Assembly: GCF_015905305.1 (NCBI RefSeq)
Contig: NZ_JADZLQ010000004.1
Span: 124,001 to 188,000, forward strand
DNA from: Pinirhizobacter soli
GTDB lineage: Bacteria > Pseudomonadota > Gammaproteobacteria > Xanthomonadales > Rhodanobacteraceae
Length of the DNA: 64,000 nt
Direction of reading: 5' to 3'
Made by a program: the position numbers and the translations under genes. Positions 43,190-52,673 of the stretch are shown here, in pieces. Under the pieces are notes generated by a model, which did no database searches, was not told the DNA's origin, and saw only the letters and a list, made by a program, of their open reading frames with translations. Each line of letters begins with the position of its first letter. The stretch's first letter is position 1.

Positions 43190-44332
43190 ATGGCAACCGA
43201 GGGGACACCAGGCACGGCCAGCATCGACTTATCGTCGGGCACGGGCCGCCTTGTGGTTGCCGGCGACTGGACCCTGCCCTACTACGCCTCGCTGCACGCG
43301 CACATGCGTATTTGTTGCAACCAGGTCAGCGACCATACCGCCGTGGATTTCACCGGCCTGGGCGCCCTGGATACGGCTGGCGCTTCGCTGCTGGCGGACC
43401 TGCTCGGCCCGGCACGGGTCGCGCGCCTGGCCGCAGGCACCGGCCTGGCCGCCGAGCGCGCAGCGCTGCTGCAGACCGTGGGCAGCGCCCTGGCCGCCTA
43501 CTGCAAACCGGCACGGCCGCGACGGTCGAAGGGGCTTGAGGATTTCCTCGCCCGCATCGGCGCGGGGGTGGAAAGCTTCGGCAAACAGACACTGCTGCTG
43601 CTCGGCTTCGTCGGCATCGTCTTCGAGGCCCTGGGCCGCAACTTCTGGCGCCCGAAGCACTGGCGCGTCACTTCGCTGGTGTCGCACGTGGAGCAGACGG
43701 GCCTCAATGCCCTGCCCATCGTGGCACTGCTGTCGTTCATGGTGGGCGCGGTGGTGGCTTTCCTGGGCGCCACGGTACTGGCGGACTTCGGCGCCACCAT
43801 CTACACCGTCGACCTGGTCGGTTATGCCTTCCTACGGGAGTTCGGCGTGATCCTGACCGCGATCCTGCTCGCCGGGCGTACCGCCAGCGCATTCACCGCG
43901 CAGATCGGCTCGATGAAGGCACGCGAGGAGATCGACGCCATCCGCACGCTGGGCCTGGATCCGGTGGAACTCCTGGTGCTGCCCCGCGTGCTGGCCCTGC
44001 TTGTGTCGCTGCCGCTGCTGACCTTCATTGCCATGATGGCCGGCGTGGTCGGGGGCGCGGTGGTTTGCTATGCCACCCTGGGCATCACGCCCACCATGTT
44101 CATCAACCTGTTCCACGAGGACATCCACGTCCGCCAGTTCCTGGTGGGCATCGCCAAGGCCCCGTTCTTCGCCTTCCTGATCGCGGTGATCGGTTGCATG
44201 GAAGGCTTCAAGGTGGCCGGCAGCGCGCAGTCGGTCGGCGAGCACACCACCTCGGCGGTCGTGCAGTCGATCTTCGTGGTGATCCTCTTCGATGCCATCG
44301 CCGCCCTCTTCTATACGGGAATGGGCTGGTGA
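43190..44332 (+). CDS. MlaE-type ABC permease with N-terminal STAS-like domain
   Basis: The permease of an MCE-type lipid ABC transporter, 380 residues. The first 100 residues are a STAS-like domain (HTAVDFTGLGALDTAGASLL), fused in front of the MlaE fold (PIVALLSFMVGAVVAFLGAT, GRTASAFTAQIGSMKAREEI, DAIRTLGLDPVELLVLPRVL). In E. coli Mla the STAS protein MlaB is separate and binds the ATPase; here it is part of the permease. It overlaps the ATPase gene by 4 bases and leads a four-gene operon. Confidence 0.93.
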   Translation: MATEGTPGTASIDLSSGTGRLVVAGDWTLPYYASLHAHMRICCNQVSDHTAVDFTGLGALDTAGASLLADLLGPARVARLAAGTGLAAERAALLQTVGSALAAYCKPARPRRSKGLEDFLARIGAGVESFGKQTLLLLGFVGIVFEALGRNFWRPKHWRVTSLVSHVEQTGLNALPIVALLSFMVGAVVAFLGATVLADFGATIYTVDLVGYAFLREFGVILTAILLAGRTASAFTAQIGSMKAREEIDAIRTLGLDPVELLVLPRVLALLVSLPLLTFIAMMAGVVGGAVVCYATLGITPTMFINLFHEDIHVRQFLVGIAKAPFFAFLIAVIGCMEGFKVAGSAQSVGEHTTSAVVQSIFVVILFDAIAALFYTGMGW

Positions 44333-45105
44333 ACGCGCGCGAGCCGATCGTCGAGGTGCGGGACCTGACCAACCGCTTCGGCGAGCAGGCCGTGCACGAA
44401 CACCTGGACCTCACCGTGTACCGCGGGGAGATCCTTGGCGTGGTGGGTGGCTCAGGTACCGGCAAGTCGGTATTGCTGCGCTCGATCGTGGGCTTGCGGC
44501 GTCCGTCGGAGGGTGCGGTGCGGGTGTTCGGACAGGACCTCCTGGCGCTGCCGCCCGAGCAACGCTCGCAACTGGAACGCCGCTTCGGCGTACTGTTCCA
44601 GGACGGCGCGCTGTTTTCTTCGATGACGGTTGCCGAGAACATCGCCCTGCCGCTGATCGAGCACGCAGGGCTCACCCGCGAGGACGCCACCCGGCTCGCC
44701 ACGGTGAAGCTGGCACTGGTGGGCTTGTCCATGGACACCGCCGGCAAGTACCCGGCGTCGCTGTCCGGTGGCATGACCAAGCGCGCGGCCCTGGCCCGTG
44801 CGCTGGCGCTGGACCCGGAAGTATTGTTCCTGGACGAACCCACCGCGGGGCTGGATCCGATCAGCGCCGCGGCCTTCGACCAGCTGCTGTTGACGCTACG
44901 CAATGCCCTGGGCTTTACCGTATTCCTGGTGACGCACGACCTGGACACGCTTTACACCACGTGCGACCGCGTGGCGGTGCTATCGCAAAAACGCGTGCTG
45001 GTGGCCGACACCCTGGAGAAGGTGGCGGCAACCGACGATCCGTGGATACGTGATTATTTCCACGGTCCACGCGGCCGCGCCGCGCGTTCCTCCTTATCTA
45101 TATAG
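44329..45105 (+). CDS. MlaF-type ABC transporter ATP-binding protein
   Basis: A 258-residue ATPase. Walker A VVGGSGTGKSVLLRSI, Q-loop FGVLFQDGALFSSMTV, signature SLSGGMTKRAALARAL, Walker B VLFLDEPTAGLDP and the switch histidine VTHDLDT are all present. The start is a GTG overlapping the permease stop (GTGA). It powers the lipid transporter with the MlaE-like permease and the MCE protein on either side. Confidence 0.95.
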   Translation: MNAREPIVEVRDLTNRFGEQAVHEHLDLTVYRGEILGVVGGSGTGKSVLLRSIVGLRRPSEGAVRVFGQDLLALPPEQRSQLERRFGVLFQDGALFSSMTVAENIALPLIEHAGLTREDATRLATVKLALVGLSMDTAGKYPASLSGGMTKRAALARALALDPEVLFLDEPTAGLDPISAAAFDQLLLTLRNALGFTVFLVTHDLDTLYTTCDRVAVLSQKRVLVADTLEKVAATDDPWIRDYFHGPRGRAARSSLSI

Positions 45106-45112
45106 GTGTGCC

Positions 45113-46051
45113 ATGGAAACCCGAGCGCATCACATCCTGATCGGCCTGTTCACCGTCATCGTGCTGGCGCTCGGCCTGGGGTTTTCCCTGTGGCTGGTGA
45201 AGTCCAGCGCAGACAAGGCCTATAACGAATACGACATCATCTTCAACGAGGCGGTGACGGGACTGACCAAGGGCGGCGCCGTGCAATACAACGGCATCCG
45301 CGTAGGCAGCATCTACCGCCTGCAGCTTGATCCGGCCGATCCGCGGCGCGTGATTGCGCGCATCCGCACCGGTGGCGACGTGCCGATCCGCCAGGACACC
45401 CGCGCCAAACTCACGCTCACCGGCGTCACCGGCGTTGCGGTAATCCAGCTCTCCGGCGGCTCGCCGGGCAGCCATATGCTGGTATCCACCGACGGCACGC
45501 CGCCGGTGATCATTGCCGACCCTTCGCCCTTCGCCAAGCTGTTCGCCAACGGCGAAGACCTGGTGACCAATCTCAGCCAGGCGGCCTTGCGCGCCACTCA
45601 ATTGCTGTCCAACGAGAACATCAACCGCATCCAGAACACGCTGGACCACATCGAGAAGGCCACCGGCGCCCTCGCCGACGAGCGCGGCAACCTGCGTACC
45701 CTGATCGAGCAGATGACCGCGGCCAGCAAGGAGGCCAACCAGGCCCTTGCCCAGGCCCAGGTGCTGATCCGCCATGCCGATACGCTGGTGGACGGTCCGG
45801 GCAGGCAGACACTGGAAAGTGCACGCAACGCCATGGCCTCGCTCGAGCGCACCACGGCGACCGTGGACCAGATACTCAACCGCAACCACGACGCCCTGGA
45901 CAACGGCGCGCAGGGCCTGAACGACCTCGGTCCCGCCATCCGGGAATTGCGCCAGACCCTTGCGGGCCTGCGACAGGTGACCCGGCAACTGGATGAAAAC
46001 CCCGGCCGTTACCTGCTGGGCCGCGACAAGAGCAAGGAGTTCGTACCATGA
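45113..46051 (+). CDS. MCE-domain (MlaD-type) substrate-binding protein
   Basis: A 312-residue periplasmic protein held by one N-terminal helix (HHILIGLFTVIVLALGLGFS). The MCE domain (about residues 38 to 120) includes VTGLTKGGAVQYNGIRVGSI and RAKLTLTGVTGVAVIQLSGG. A long helical C-terminal part follows (NRIQNTLDHIEKATGALADE, TATVDQILNRNHDALDNGAQ), longer than E. coli MlaD and closer to PqiB/MlaD-extended types that form hexameric tubes for lipid passage. It overlaps the lipoprotein gene by 4 bases. Confidence 0.93.
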   Translation: METRAHHILIGLFTVIVLALGLGFSLWLVKSSADKAYNEYDIIFNEAVTGLTKGGAVQYNGIRVGSIYRLQLDPADPRRVIARIRTGGDVPIRQDTRAKLTLTGVTGVAVIQLSGGSPGSHMLVSTDGTPPVIIADPSPFAKLFANGEDLVTNLSQAALRATQLLSNENINRIQNTLDHIEKATGALADERGNLRTLIEQMTAASKEANQALAQAQVLIRHADTLVDGPGRQTLESARNAMASLERTTATVDQILNRNHDALDNGAQGLNDLGPAIRELRQTLAGLRQVTRQLDENPGRYLLGRDKSKEFVP

Positions 46052-46647
46052 GCATGTGGATGATCAGGACCGCGAGCGGCGCGCTGCTGCTATCGCTGCT
46101 GGCAGGTTGTTCGATCCTGCCCAAGGCGGAAGTGCCCAACGTGTACCTGTTGCCGTCGGCGAAAGTGCCGGCCGCCACGGGCAAGCCTGTGACCTGGACG
46201 CTTCGGGTGACCACGCCGCAGGCCTCGGGACTGATCGACTCCAACCGTATCGCGGTGGTGCCCGGCGAAGATACGATCACCACGTACAAGGCGTCGCGAT
46301 GGAGCGACCGCGCGCCCACTTTGTTGCGCGACCGCCTGATCGACACTTTCCGCGCCGACGGCAGGGTGGCGGCGGTCAGCAACGACGACACCAACCTGCA
46401 CGCCGACCGCGAGCTCGACGGCCAGCTGCGATCGTTCCAGTCGGAATACGAGAACGGCGGGCCCGTGGCCGTGGTGCGCTATGACGTGCAACTGGTGGAT
46501 GCCGCCGACCATCGGATTCTTGCCACAAAGAATTTCGAAGTACGCGAGCCTGCGGCCGGCAAGGATGTGCCCCAGGTGGTGGCGGCATTCGGACGCGCCA
46601 GCGATGCGCTGGCGGCCGAAGTGGTGGCTTGGTCGGTGGCCCGCTAG
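46048..46647 (+). CDS. ABC-type transport auxiliary lipoprotein (PqiC-like)
   Basis: A 199-residue lipoprotein: signal peptide ending in the lipobox LLAGC, then the auxiliary-lipoprotein (LPAM/PqiC) domain with VYLLPSAKVPAATGKPVTWT, LRVTTPQASGLIDSNRIAVV, YKASRWSDRAPTLLRDRLID and QLVDAADHRILATKNFEV. PqiC-like lipoproteins dock MCE tubes at the outer membrane. The last gene of the four-gene transporter operon; it overlaps the end of the convergent amidase gene by 4 bases. Confidence 0.9.
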   Translation: MSMWMIRTASGALLLSLLAGCSILPKAEVPNVYLLPSAKVPAATGKPVTWTLRVTTPQASGLIDSNRIAVVPGEDTITTYKASRWSDRAPTLLRDRLIDTFRADGRVAAVSNDDTNLHADRELDGQLRSFQSEYENGGPVAVVRYDVQLVDAADHRILATKNFEVREPAAGKDVPQVVAAFGRASDALAAEVVAWSVAR

Positions 46648-48047
46648 GCCTGCGGCTGTACCGGATAGATCGGATCGGCATCAAGGGTTGAAGCGCACAC
46701 CTGCGCCAGCTCAAGCAGGCGCAGGTCCGACCCCCGCGCACCAACCAGTTGCATGCCGATCGGCATGCCATCGGGTAGCGTGCCCATCGGGATGCTTACC
46801 GCCGGGCAGCCGGCAAGGCTGGCAAAGCTGGTGAGGTCGGCCTGGGAAGCCGGTGGCGTATCGCTGAGCGGGAACGCGCCCTGCGGCGTGGTCGGCATCA
46901 CCAGCACATCCACCTGGGCGAACAGGCGACGCATCTTCAAGGTTGCGGCATCGAGCACGAGGTCCGCGGCGGCGTAGTCGGCGGCGGATTTGTGCCGGGC
47001 GTAGTCGAGCATGCCGCGCAGACGAGCGGACACCGGGTAGGCCTCGTCGGCCAATTCCTCGGCGAAGGTATTGAGCATCTCCGATTCCATCAGCAACAGG
47101 CCGGCGCGGCGGGTGCGGGCGAAATCCCAGTCGTCGAAGTCCACGGCGCGGCGCTCGCCCAGTTCACGGGGGAGTTTTTCCAGCGCCTGGTTGAATACCT
47201 CGATCACTTCCGGCCGCACGCCGAAGCGCGCGAGGTCCGGCAATAGCCCGGTGCGCAAGTGGCCCGGTTCCCAATCAGGGAGCTGAAAGGCCACCCGACG
47301 ACGGCGCGAGCGGGCGTCGTCCGCGTCGTAGCCGGCCAGCACCTGCAACAGCAGGGTGAGGTCGTCCACCGAGCGGGCGAGGATGCCCACGGCATCAAGA
47401 CGCCTGGCCGCAGGCACCAGGCCACGGGCGGATATCTCCCCATGCGTGGGCTTGATCGCGTAAATGCCGCAGTAGCTCGCCGGGATGCGGATCGAGCCCA
47501 GGCTATCGGACCCCACCGCCGCGGCCGCCAGGCCCGCGGCCACGGCCACGGCCGCGCCGCCGGATGAACCACCTGCCGTGTAGCCGTGGCGATGCGGGTT
47601 ATGCGTGGCGCCGTGATGCGGGTTGTCGGTGGTGACACCCAGTGCTCCTTCGTCCATGTTGGTCTTGCCCAGGATCACCGCACCCGAGGCGCGAAGGCGC
47701 GCCACCACGTGCGCGTCGTCGGTCGCCGGTTTGCTGCGCCGCCGCATGCCCGCGCGCGTGGGAAGGCCGGCGACGTCGAAGTTGTCTTTGATGGCTACCG
47801 GCACGCCGTCCAGGCGGCCCATCACGCCATCGCGTCGGCGCCGGTCGGCCGCCACGGCCTGTTCCTGGATCAGTGCGTCGGATGTCTCCAGATAGGCATT
47901 CAACGCGGGATTGAGGCGCTTGATCGCATCCTGGTAGCTTGCCGCCAGCTCCAGCGGCTGAAGCCGCCCGATGGCCAGCCAATGCAGCAACTGGACCAGC
48001 GTGGCGCGGCGGATGTCACGGTCGTCAATCGGTGGCAATGCACTCAT
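46644..48047 (-). CDS. Amidase (amidase-signature family)
   Basis: An amidase-signature hydrolase, 467 residues. The Ser-Ser-Lys triad is visible: lysine in GVPVAIKDNFDVAG, the cis-serine in GYTAGGSSGGAAVAVAAGLA and the nucleophile serine in SDSLGSIRIPASYCG (SDSLGSIR where many family members have TDTGGSIR). It resembles the AtzE/GatA-like group, but no gatB/gatC genes are near, so it is not a tRNA amidotransferase subunit. The substrate is unknown. A strong ribosome-binding site (AAGGAGTGTCC) fixes the start at 48047. Confidence 0.9.
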   Translation of the reverse strand: MSALPPIDDRDIRRATLVQLLHWLAIGRLQPLELAASYQDAIKRLNPALNAYLETSDALIQEQAVAADRRRRDGVMGRLDGVPVAIKDNFDVAGLPTRAGMRRRSKPATDDAHVVARLRASGAVILGKTNMDEGALGVTTDNPHHGATHNPHRHGYTAGGSSGGAAVAVAAGLAAAAVGSDSLGSIRIPASYCGIYAIKPTHGEISARGLVPAARRLDAVGILARSVDDLTLLLQVLAGYDADDARSRRRRVAFQLPDWEPGHLRTGLLPDLARFGVRPEVIEVFNQALEKLPRELGERRAVDFDDWDFARTRRAGLLLMESEMLNTFAEELADEAYPVSARLRGMLDYARHKSAADYAAADLVLDAATLKMRRLFAQVDVLVMPTTPQGAFPLSDTPPASQADLTSFASLAGCPAVSIPMGTLPDGMPIGMQLVGARGSDLRLLELAQVCASTLDADPIYPVQPQA

Positions 48048-48167
48048 GGACACTCCTTTGATGCTCCGATTATGAACAATCCTGGTTAACGCCGTGCAAT
48101 GGCCGGCAGAAATTTGCCGCCCGGCGCGCGAATCGCCACAATCAGCGGCCACACCACGGAGCCAGCC

Positions 48168-49769
48168 ATGAGCGAGCGCGAATCGATGGAGTACGACGTC
48201 GTCGTCGTTGGCGCAGGCCCTGCCGGCCTGTCGTTTGCCATCCGTTTGAAACAGCTCAAGCCCGAGACGACGGTTTGCGTGATCGAGAAAGCCTCGAGCA
48301 TCGGGGCGCAGATCCTCTCCGGCGCAGTGATCGAACCGGCACCGCTGGACGCCCTACTGCCCGGCTGGCGCGAAAATCCGCCGCCGGTGTGCGTGCCGGT
48401 GAAGGAAGATGAATTCTGGTGGCTGCGCGACAAGGACAACGCGACGAAGCTGCCCACCCCGCCGCAGATGCACAACGAGGGGAATTTCATTGTAAGCCTG
48501 GGCGCGATGTGCGCCTGGCTGGCACCGCAGGCTGAAGCCCTGGGCGTGGACGTGTTTCCCGGCTACGCGGCCGCGGAAAACCTATTCGACCGCGATGGCG
48601 CCGTGGCCGGCGTGCGTATCGGTGACATGGGCGTTGCCCGCGACGGCACGCACAAGCCCGGCTACACCGAAGGCATCGACATCCACGCCAAGCTGACGGT
48701 GCTGGGCGAAGGTTGCCGTGGGCACCTGACCAAGAAATTGATCCGTACCTTCGGCCTGGACAAAGATGCCGACCCGCAGACCTACGGCATCGGCATCAAG
48801 GAACTGTGGCAGCTTCCCCCCGGACGCGGCACGCCCGGCAAGGTCGCACACACCCTGGGTTGGCCGCTGGCCAACGATACCTACGGCGGCAGCTTCATTT
48901 ACCACCTGGACAACGACCGCGTGGCAATCGGCTTCGTGGCGGGGCTGGATTATCCCGATCCGATGTTCTCGCCGTTCGAGGCGTTCCAGCAGCTCAAGCA
49001 CCACCCGAAGGTCAAGGCACTGCTGGAAGGCGGAAGCATTGTTTCAGCCGGCGCGCGGGCCATCGTCGAGGGTGGGTACCAGTCGCTGCCGAAAACCGAG
49101 ATGCCCGGCGCGCTGCTGATCGGCGACGCGGCAGGCCTGCTGAACGTGCCGAAGATCAAGGGTACGCACCAGGCGATCCGCTCCGGAATGCTGGCAGCCG
49201 AGCATGTGGCCCAGACGCTGGCATCGTCGGGCTTCGACGCGAAGCTCCGCGCTTCGGCGATCATGGTGGAGCTTAAGAAAGTACGGAACATCCGCCCGGG
49301 ATTCAACAAGGGGCTGTGGTGGGGACTGATCAATGCTGCCTGGGAAACCGTTACCGGTGGCGCTTCGCCGTGGACGCTACGCAACCATGCCGACTGGTCG
49401 TCGCTGAAGAAGCTCGACCAGTATGAGGCGCCGAAGAAAGACTACGTTGAGCGCACCCTGCCGCCGCGGGACCGGCTGGCAAGCGTGTACTTTGCAGCGA
49501 CCGAGCATGATGAAGACCAGCCGGTGCATTTGAAGGTACTCGATACCACCATTTGTATTGATCGTTGTACGACTGAATATGGAAACCCTTGCCAGCGGTT
49601 CTGTCCGGCCGGGGTGTATGAGATCGTGGAAGACGATGCCGGTAAAAGGCTGCAGATCAACTCGGCGAACTGCGTGCATTGCAAGACGTGCGATATCAAG
49701 GATCCGTACGAGATTATTACGTGGGTGACGCCTGAGGGTGGGGCTGGGCCTAATTATCAGGGGCTTTGA
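48168..49769 (+). CDS. etfD: Electron transfer flavoprotein-ubiquinone oxidoreductase
   Basis: Passes electrons from ETF to ubiquinone, linking acyl-CoA dehydrogenases to respiration. It has 533 residues: FAD motif VVVVGAGPAGLSFAIRL, the ubiquinone region around YGGSFIYHLDNDRVAIGFVA, GALLIGDAAGLLNVPKIKGT, and a C-terminal [4Fe-4S] ferredoxin domain (CTTEYGNPCQRFCPAGVYE with NCVHCKTCDIKDP). I chose the ATG at 48168 (MSERESMEYD). The last 250 bases have visibly lower GC than the rest. etfBA lie 6 kb downstream, separated by a glycan cluster. Confidence 0.96.
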   Translation: MSERESMEYDVVVVGAGPAGLSFAIRLKQLKPETTVCVIEKASSIGAQILSGAVIEPAPLDALLPGWRENPPPVCVPVKEDEFWWLRDKDNATKLPTPPQMHNEGNFIVSLGAMCAWLAPQAEALGVDVFPGYAAAENLFDRDGAVAGVRIGDMGVARDGTHKPGYTEGIDIHAKLTVLGEGCRGHLTKKLIRTFGLDKDADPQTYGIGIKELWQLPPGRGTPGKVAHTLGWPLANDTYGGSFIYHLDNDRVAIGFVAGLDYPDPMFSPFEAFQQLKHHPKVKALLEGGSIVSAGARAIVEGGYQSLPKTEMPGALLIGDAAGLLNVPKIKGTHQAIRSGMLAAEHVAQTLASSGFDAKLRASAIMVELKKVRNIRPGFNKGLWWGLINAAWETVTGGASPWTLRNHADWSSLKKLDQYEAPKKDYVERTLPPRDRLASVYFAATEHDEDQPVHLKVLDTTICIDRCTTEYGNPCQRFCPAGVYEIVEDDAGKRLQINSANCVHCKTCDIKDPYEIITWVTPEGGAGPNYQGL

Positions 49770-49817
49770 GGTTATCGCTGGGCTATTATTGAACTCCCCC
49801 GAGAAGGACCACCATGC

Positions 49818-50642
49818 ATGCGGCCCAATTCGATCGCTGAACTCGACATCTGGCAGCGCCAAATCGCCTCCGCGACCCCCAATAATCCCGCGCTCCAGGG
49901 ATGGAATTCTTATTCCCAATGCGACGAGGACGGGATTATCAGGGAGTGCCTCAGGCGCATAGCCTCGGTTACCCAGCTCAGCAACACGTTCATCGAGATC
50001 GGCTGCGCGAACGGCCTGGAAAACAACACGCATCAGTTGCTTCTGGATGGATTCAAGGGCTGTTGGGTCGATGGTGACGAAGGTAACGTCCGGCACATCG
50101 AAAGCGAACTTGGAACACTCTCCTGCCCCGTGCTGACGACGCGCCACGCCTTCGTCGACCTGGATAACAACCAACCGCTGATGAAGGAATTCAGCGAGTT
50201 CCTCGGCACTGACGACGTCGATTTCTTCTCGTTCGATACCGACGGTAACGATGCCTATCTCGTCGCCGATGCACTACGCGTGATCCGACCGAAGCTGATC
50301 TGTGTCGAGTACAACGGGAAGTTTCCTCCTCCCACGCGTTTGACGATCAACTATAACGCCACCCACCAGTGGGCCTACGACGACTTCTACGGCGCAACCC
50401 TGCAATCCTGGGTCGACATACTCAAGCCGCTGGGCTACCGCCTGGTATCGTGCAACTTGAGCGGGGTCAATGCGTTCTTTGTCCGGGACGACGTAGCCGG
50501 AGCATTTCCTGACTACACCATCGAACAGCTGTTCCAGCCCTGCCGCTACTGGTTGATAGGCATCACCGGCCATCAACACACGCTCAAGTGGCTCAGGCAG
50601 GTCGTGGACAAGAGCCCGGAAGAAGGCGCAGCATCCGCCTGA
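49818..50642 (+). CDS. FkbM-like methyltransferase-fold protein
   Basis: A 274-residue protein with a class I SAM-methyltransferase-like start (TFIEIGCANGLENNTHQLLL, motif I), an acidic motif II position (GCWVDGDEGN), and DDVDFFSFDTDGNDAYLVAD further on. FkbM-type sugar O-methyltransferases look like this, and FkbM-like genes are common in O-antigen loci, so sugar methylation is a fair guess. There is no paralogue in the window. It follows etfD by 48 bases with an AAGGA ribosome-binding site and marks the start of the glycan region. Confidence 0.65.
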   Translation: MRPNSIAELDIWQRQIASATPNNPALQGWNSYSQCDEDGIIRECLRRIASVTQLSNTFIEIGCANGLENNTHQLLLDGFKGCWVDGDEGNVRHIESELGTLSCPVLTTRHAFVDLDNNQPLMKEFSEFLGTDDVDFFSFDTDGNDAYLVADALRVIRPKLICVEYNGKFPPPTRLTINYNATHQWAYDDFYGATLQSWVDILKPLGYRLVSCNLSGVNAFFVRDDVAGAFPDYTIEQLFQPCRYWLIGITGHQHTLKWLRQVVDKSPEEGAASA

Positions 50643-50708
50643 AGCCAGATGTTCAAGCATCCTGACTCCCGATTGATATCCATCAGCCGTCACTCAAGGA
50701 ACGATGTC

Positions 50709-50951
50709 ATGACCCGGTTGTTCGCCATCACCGCGCTTTGCCTCCTTGCGAGCGCTTGCTCTCACGAGCCTTTACACCAGGACCCGGTGCAGACGGCCAT
50801 GAATGAAGCCCTTCATCCGGCATCCCCACCGGCCATGGCAGGTGCATCCACCGGCGGCAAGGAAGTATGCAATTCAAGCAACGGCGGCGCCGTGGCGTGC
50901 CTGGTGAATGCTGGAATCGCGACCGTCGGGAAAGCCGCCAGTAAGAAGTAA
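50709..50951 (+). CDS. Small lipoprotein, unknown function
   Basis: An 80-residue lipoprotein: MTRLFAITALCLLASACS with the lipobox LASAC, then a mature part of about 62 residues with two cysteines (KEVCNSSNGGAVACLVNAGI), which could form a disulfide, and a Lys-rich end. I do not recognise the family. It follows AAGGAACGATGTC and is read in the same direction as the FkbM-like gene. Confidence 0.65.
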   Translation: MTRLFAITALCLLASACSHEPLHQDPVQTAMNEALHPASPPAMAGASTGGKEVCNSSNGGAVACLVNAGIATVGKAASKK

Positions 50952-50983
50952 CCCGATGCCACCGATCGAGCACGCAAGAGCGT

Positions 50984-52651
50984 CTACTCGACGCGACCCG
51001 AATGGCAAATGGGTAGTCCAATTGGAATGACACGTTCAAGCAACGCCTGGCGCTCGTGTTCGGGCAACTGCGCAAAGACGGCGTAGCCGGAAACACGAAG
51101 CCACACTTCGTTGCAGGGGTCGTTGAAATCGGCGCGGTAAGACAATGGGGCGTTACCCGAATAGCCGTTCAAGCTCATTACTCCGCGATCCTGCGCCAGG
51201 ATGACCCCATCGATCTCTGGAAAAACGGTGTCGTCTGGCTTGATGACTGGCACAAAGACGATCGCGGATGACGGAAGCTGATCCGGCAATTCCCCCTGGT
51301 AAAGCGTAAGGCGATCACGCCAGGACTTGATCGGGGTATGGTACGGCGCGAAAGCCACGCACTCCACGATCATCAGTAAGACTGCTAGCGCAACGACCAC
51401 GGCTAGTCGACGCCGGCGTGGGACCCGAATGCTTCGCTCGACTCCCCGCGCAACCAGGATGGAGATAGGAAAGAGCATGACGAGGACAATGCGCGCCACG
51501 GCGCGAATTGAGCTAATGCCCGGCAGCTTGATCAGCTTAAGATAGATCGAGAAATGTGGAAACTTCATCGTGACGAGCACAAGCAACCCAATCGCTATCA
51601 GCGATGCCGCTCCCCAGCGATCATGCCGATATCCCACGCCCGCCAGCGCGAGCAAAACTGCGCCTAGGCCCACGAACATCTGGTGTTCATGTCTTACGGG
51701 AATATCTTCCACCCGGGCGCTCAGTCCGCGCCAGATCCAGGACCAGTCGGCCAAAAGGTAGCTCCCCCAACGGGGCAGCATGGTGACGACTTCTTCCGGT
51801 GACCGCTGAAAGCCGTAGAGCTTTGAATAATGCGCGTAGGGGTACAAAAGTGCCATGATGGCGAGGGCCGATAGGGCGACGCACGCAACCGTGATCGCCA
51901 CCTCCCTGCGTGTTGCGCCGACGTACGCGCTTATTAGCGCGGTCCAAAACCCACGAACTCGGACACCGTTCAATTTCCAGCGCACCGATGTTGCAGCAAT
52001 GTAGGCCGCAAGCAGGAAAACGAGAAAAAACCCGACATAAATCGAACAATAGAACTCGAGTGCGACCCACCCCGCCACATGCCCAAGCCGCCTGAATTCC
52101 CGGCGTTCGACCAAATCGTGGAACGATGCCAACGCCAGCGGAACAGCGAAACGGAACCCTAGCTGGGCATGACCGCTGCTTTCAGAAACAGGAAGTGCGA
52201 AAGCAAAAAAGAATGCGCCACAGGCACTTGCCACGGCGCCATAACCAAAACGCCGCAACGCATGGAAACAGGCCGCATAGTTGAGGACATACGACGCCAG
52301 GTACCAAAGATCGAAAGCGTACTCACGATCCAGGTGCAAATACCTTAGAGCGACATAAAGAGCACCACTTCCGAAGTGGTTGTCGCTGAACGTCAACGCG
52401 CCAGGGTATGGGTAGAAAAAGCCAGGACTCCAAAGCCCCGGCTCAAGGCCTTTTGTCCAAAGATACAGATGCTCCAGGACTACGCTGTTGAATCGTGCAT
52501 CGCCAAGGTCGCCGGGGACTGCGCGCAAGTAATCCATCACGGGCAGTGCGACCGCCAAGATGCCCAAGGCAAGGAGACCAACCCAGACTGCCCAGGACTT
52601 CCTTCGTGCCCAATCCACTTCCCGTTGGTCAGGTATTTGGCAAGTATTCAT
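50984..52651 (-). CDS. Polytopic membrane protein, GT-C-like glycosyltransferase candidate
   Basis: A 555-residue integral membrane protein with about 10 to 12 transmembrane helices (VGLLALGILAVALPVMDYL, YCSIYVGFFLVFLLAAYIA, ITVACVALSALAIMALLYPY) and a final soluble part. An aspartate in the first periplasmic loop (VPGDLGDARFNSVVLEHLY) fits the GT-C pattern of enzymes using polyprenyl-phosphate sugars. It is the last gene of the minus-strand run with GT2, UDP-glucuronate decarboxylase, GT2 and GtrA, so it is the best candidate for the periplasmic transferase of that pathway. GC content is lower than in the flanking housekeeping genes. Confidence 0.7.
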   Translation of the reverse strand: MNTCQIPDQREVDWARRKSWAVWVGLLALGILAVALPVMDYLRAVPGDLGDARFNSVVLEHLYLWTKGLEPGLWSPGFFYPYPGALTFSDNHFGSGALYVALRYLHLDREYAFDLWYLASYVLNYAACFHALRRFGYGAVASACGAFFFAFALPVSESSGHAQLGFRFAVPLALASFHDLVERREFRRLGHVAGWVALEFYCSIYVGFFLVFLLAAYIAATSVRWKLNGVRVRGFWTALISAYVGATRREVAITVACVALSALAIMALLYPYAHYSKLYGFQRSPEEVVTMLPRWGSYLLADWSWIWRGLSARVEDIPVRHEHQMFVGLGAVLLALAGVGYRHDRWGAASLIAIGLLVLVTMKFPHFSIYLKLIKLPGISSIRAVARIVLVMLFPISILVARGVERSIRVPRRRRLAVVVALAVLLMIVECVAFAPYHTPIKSWRDRLTLYQGELPDQLPSSAIVFVPVIKPDDTVFPEIDGVILAQDRGVMSLNGYSGNAPLSYRADFNDPCNEVWLRVSGYAVFAQLPEHERQALLERVIPIGLPICHSGRVE

Positions 52652-52673
52652 AAGGCGAGGCGCGTTGTGCGCG

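Noticed and set aside
46644-48047. Glutamyl-tRNA amidotransferase subunit A (gatA)
   Set aside because: No gatB or gatC nearby and the nucleophile region reads SDSLGSIR rather than the typical GatA segment; left as an amidase.
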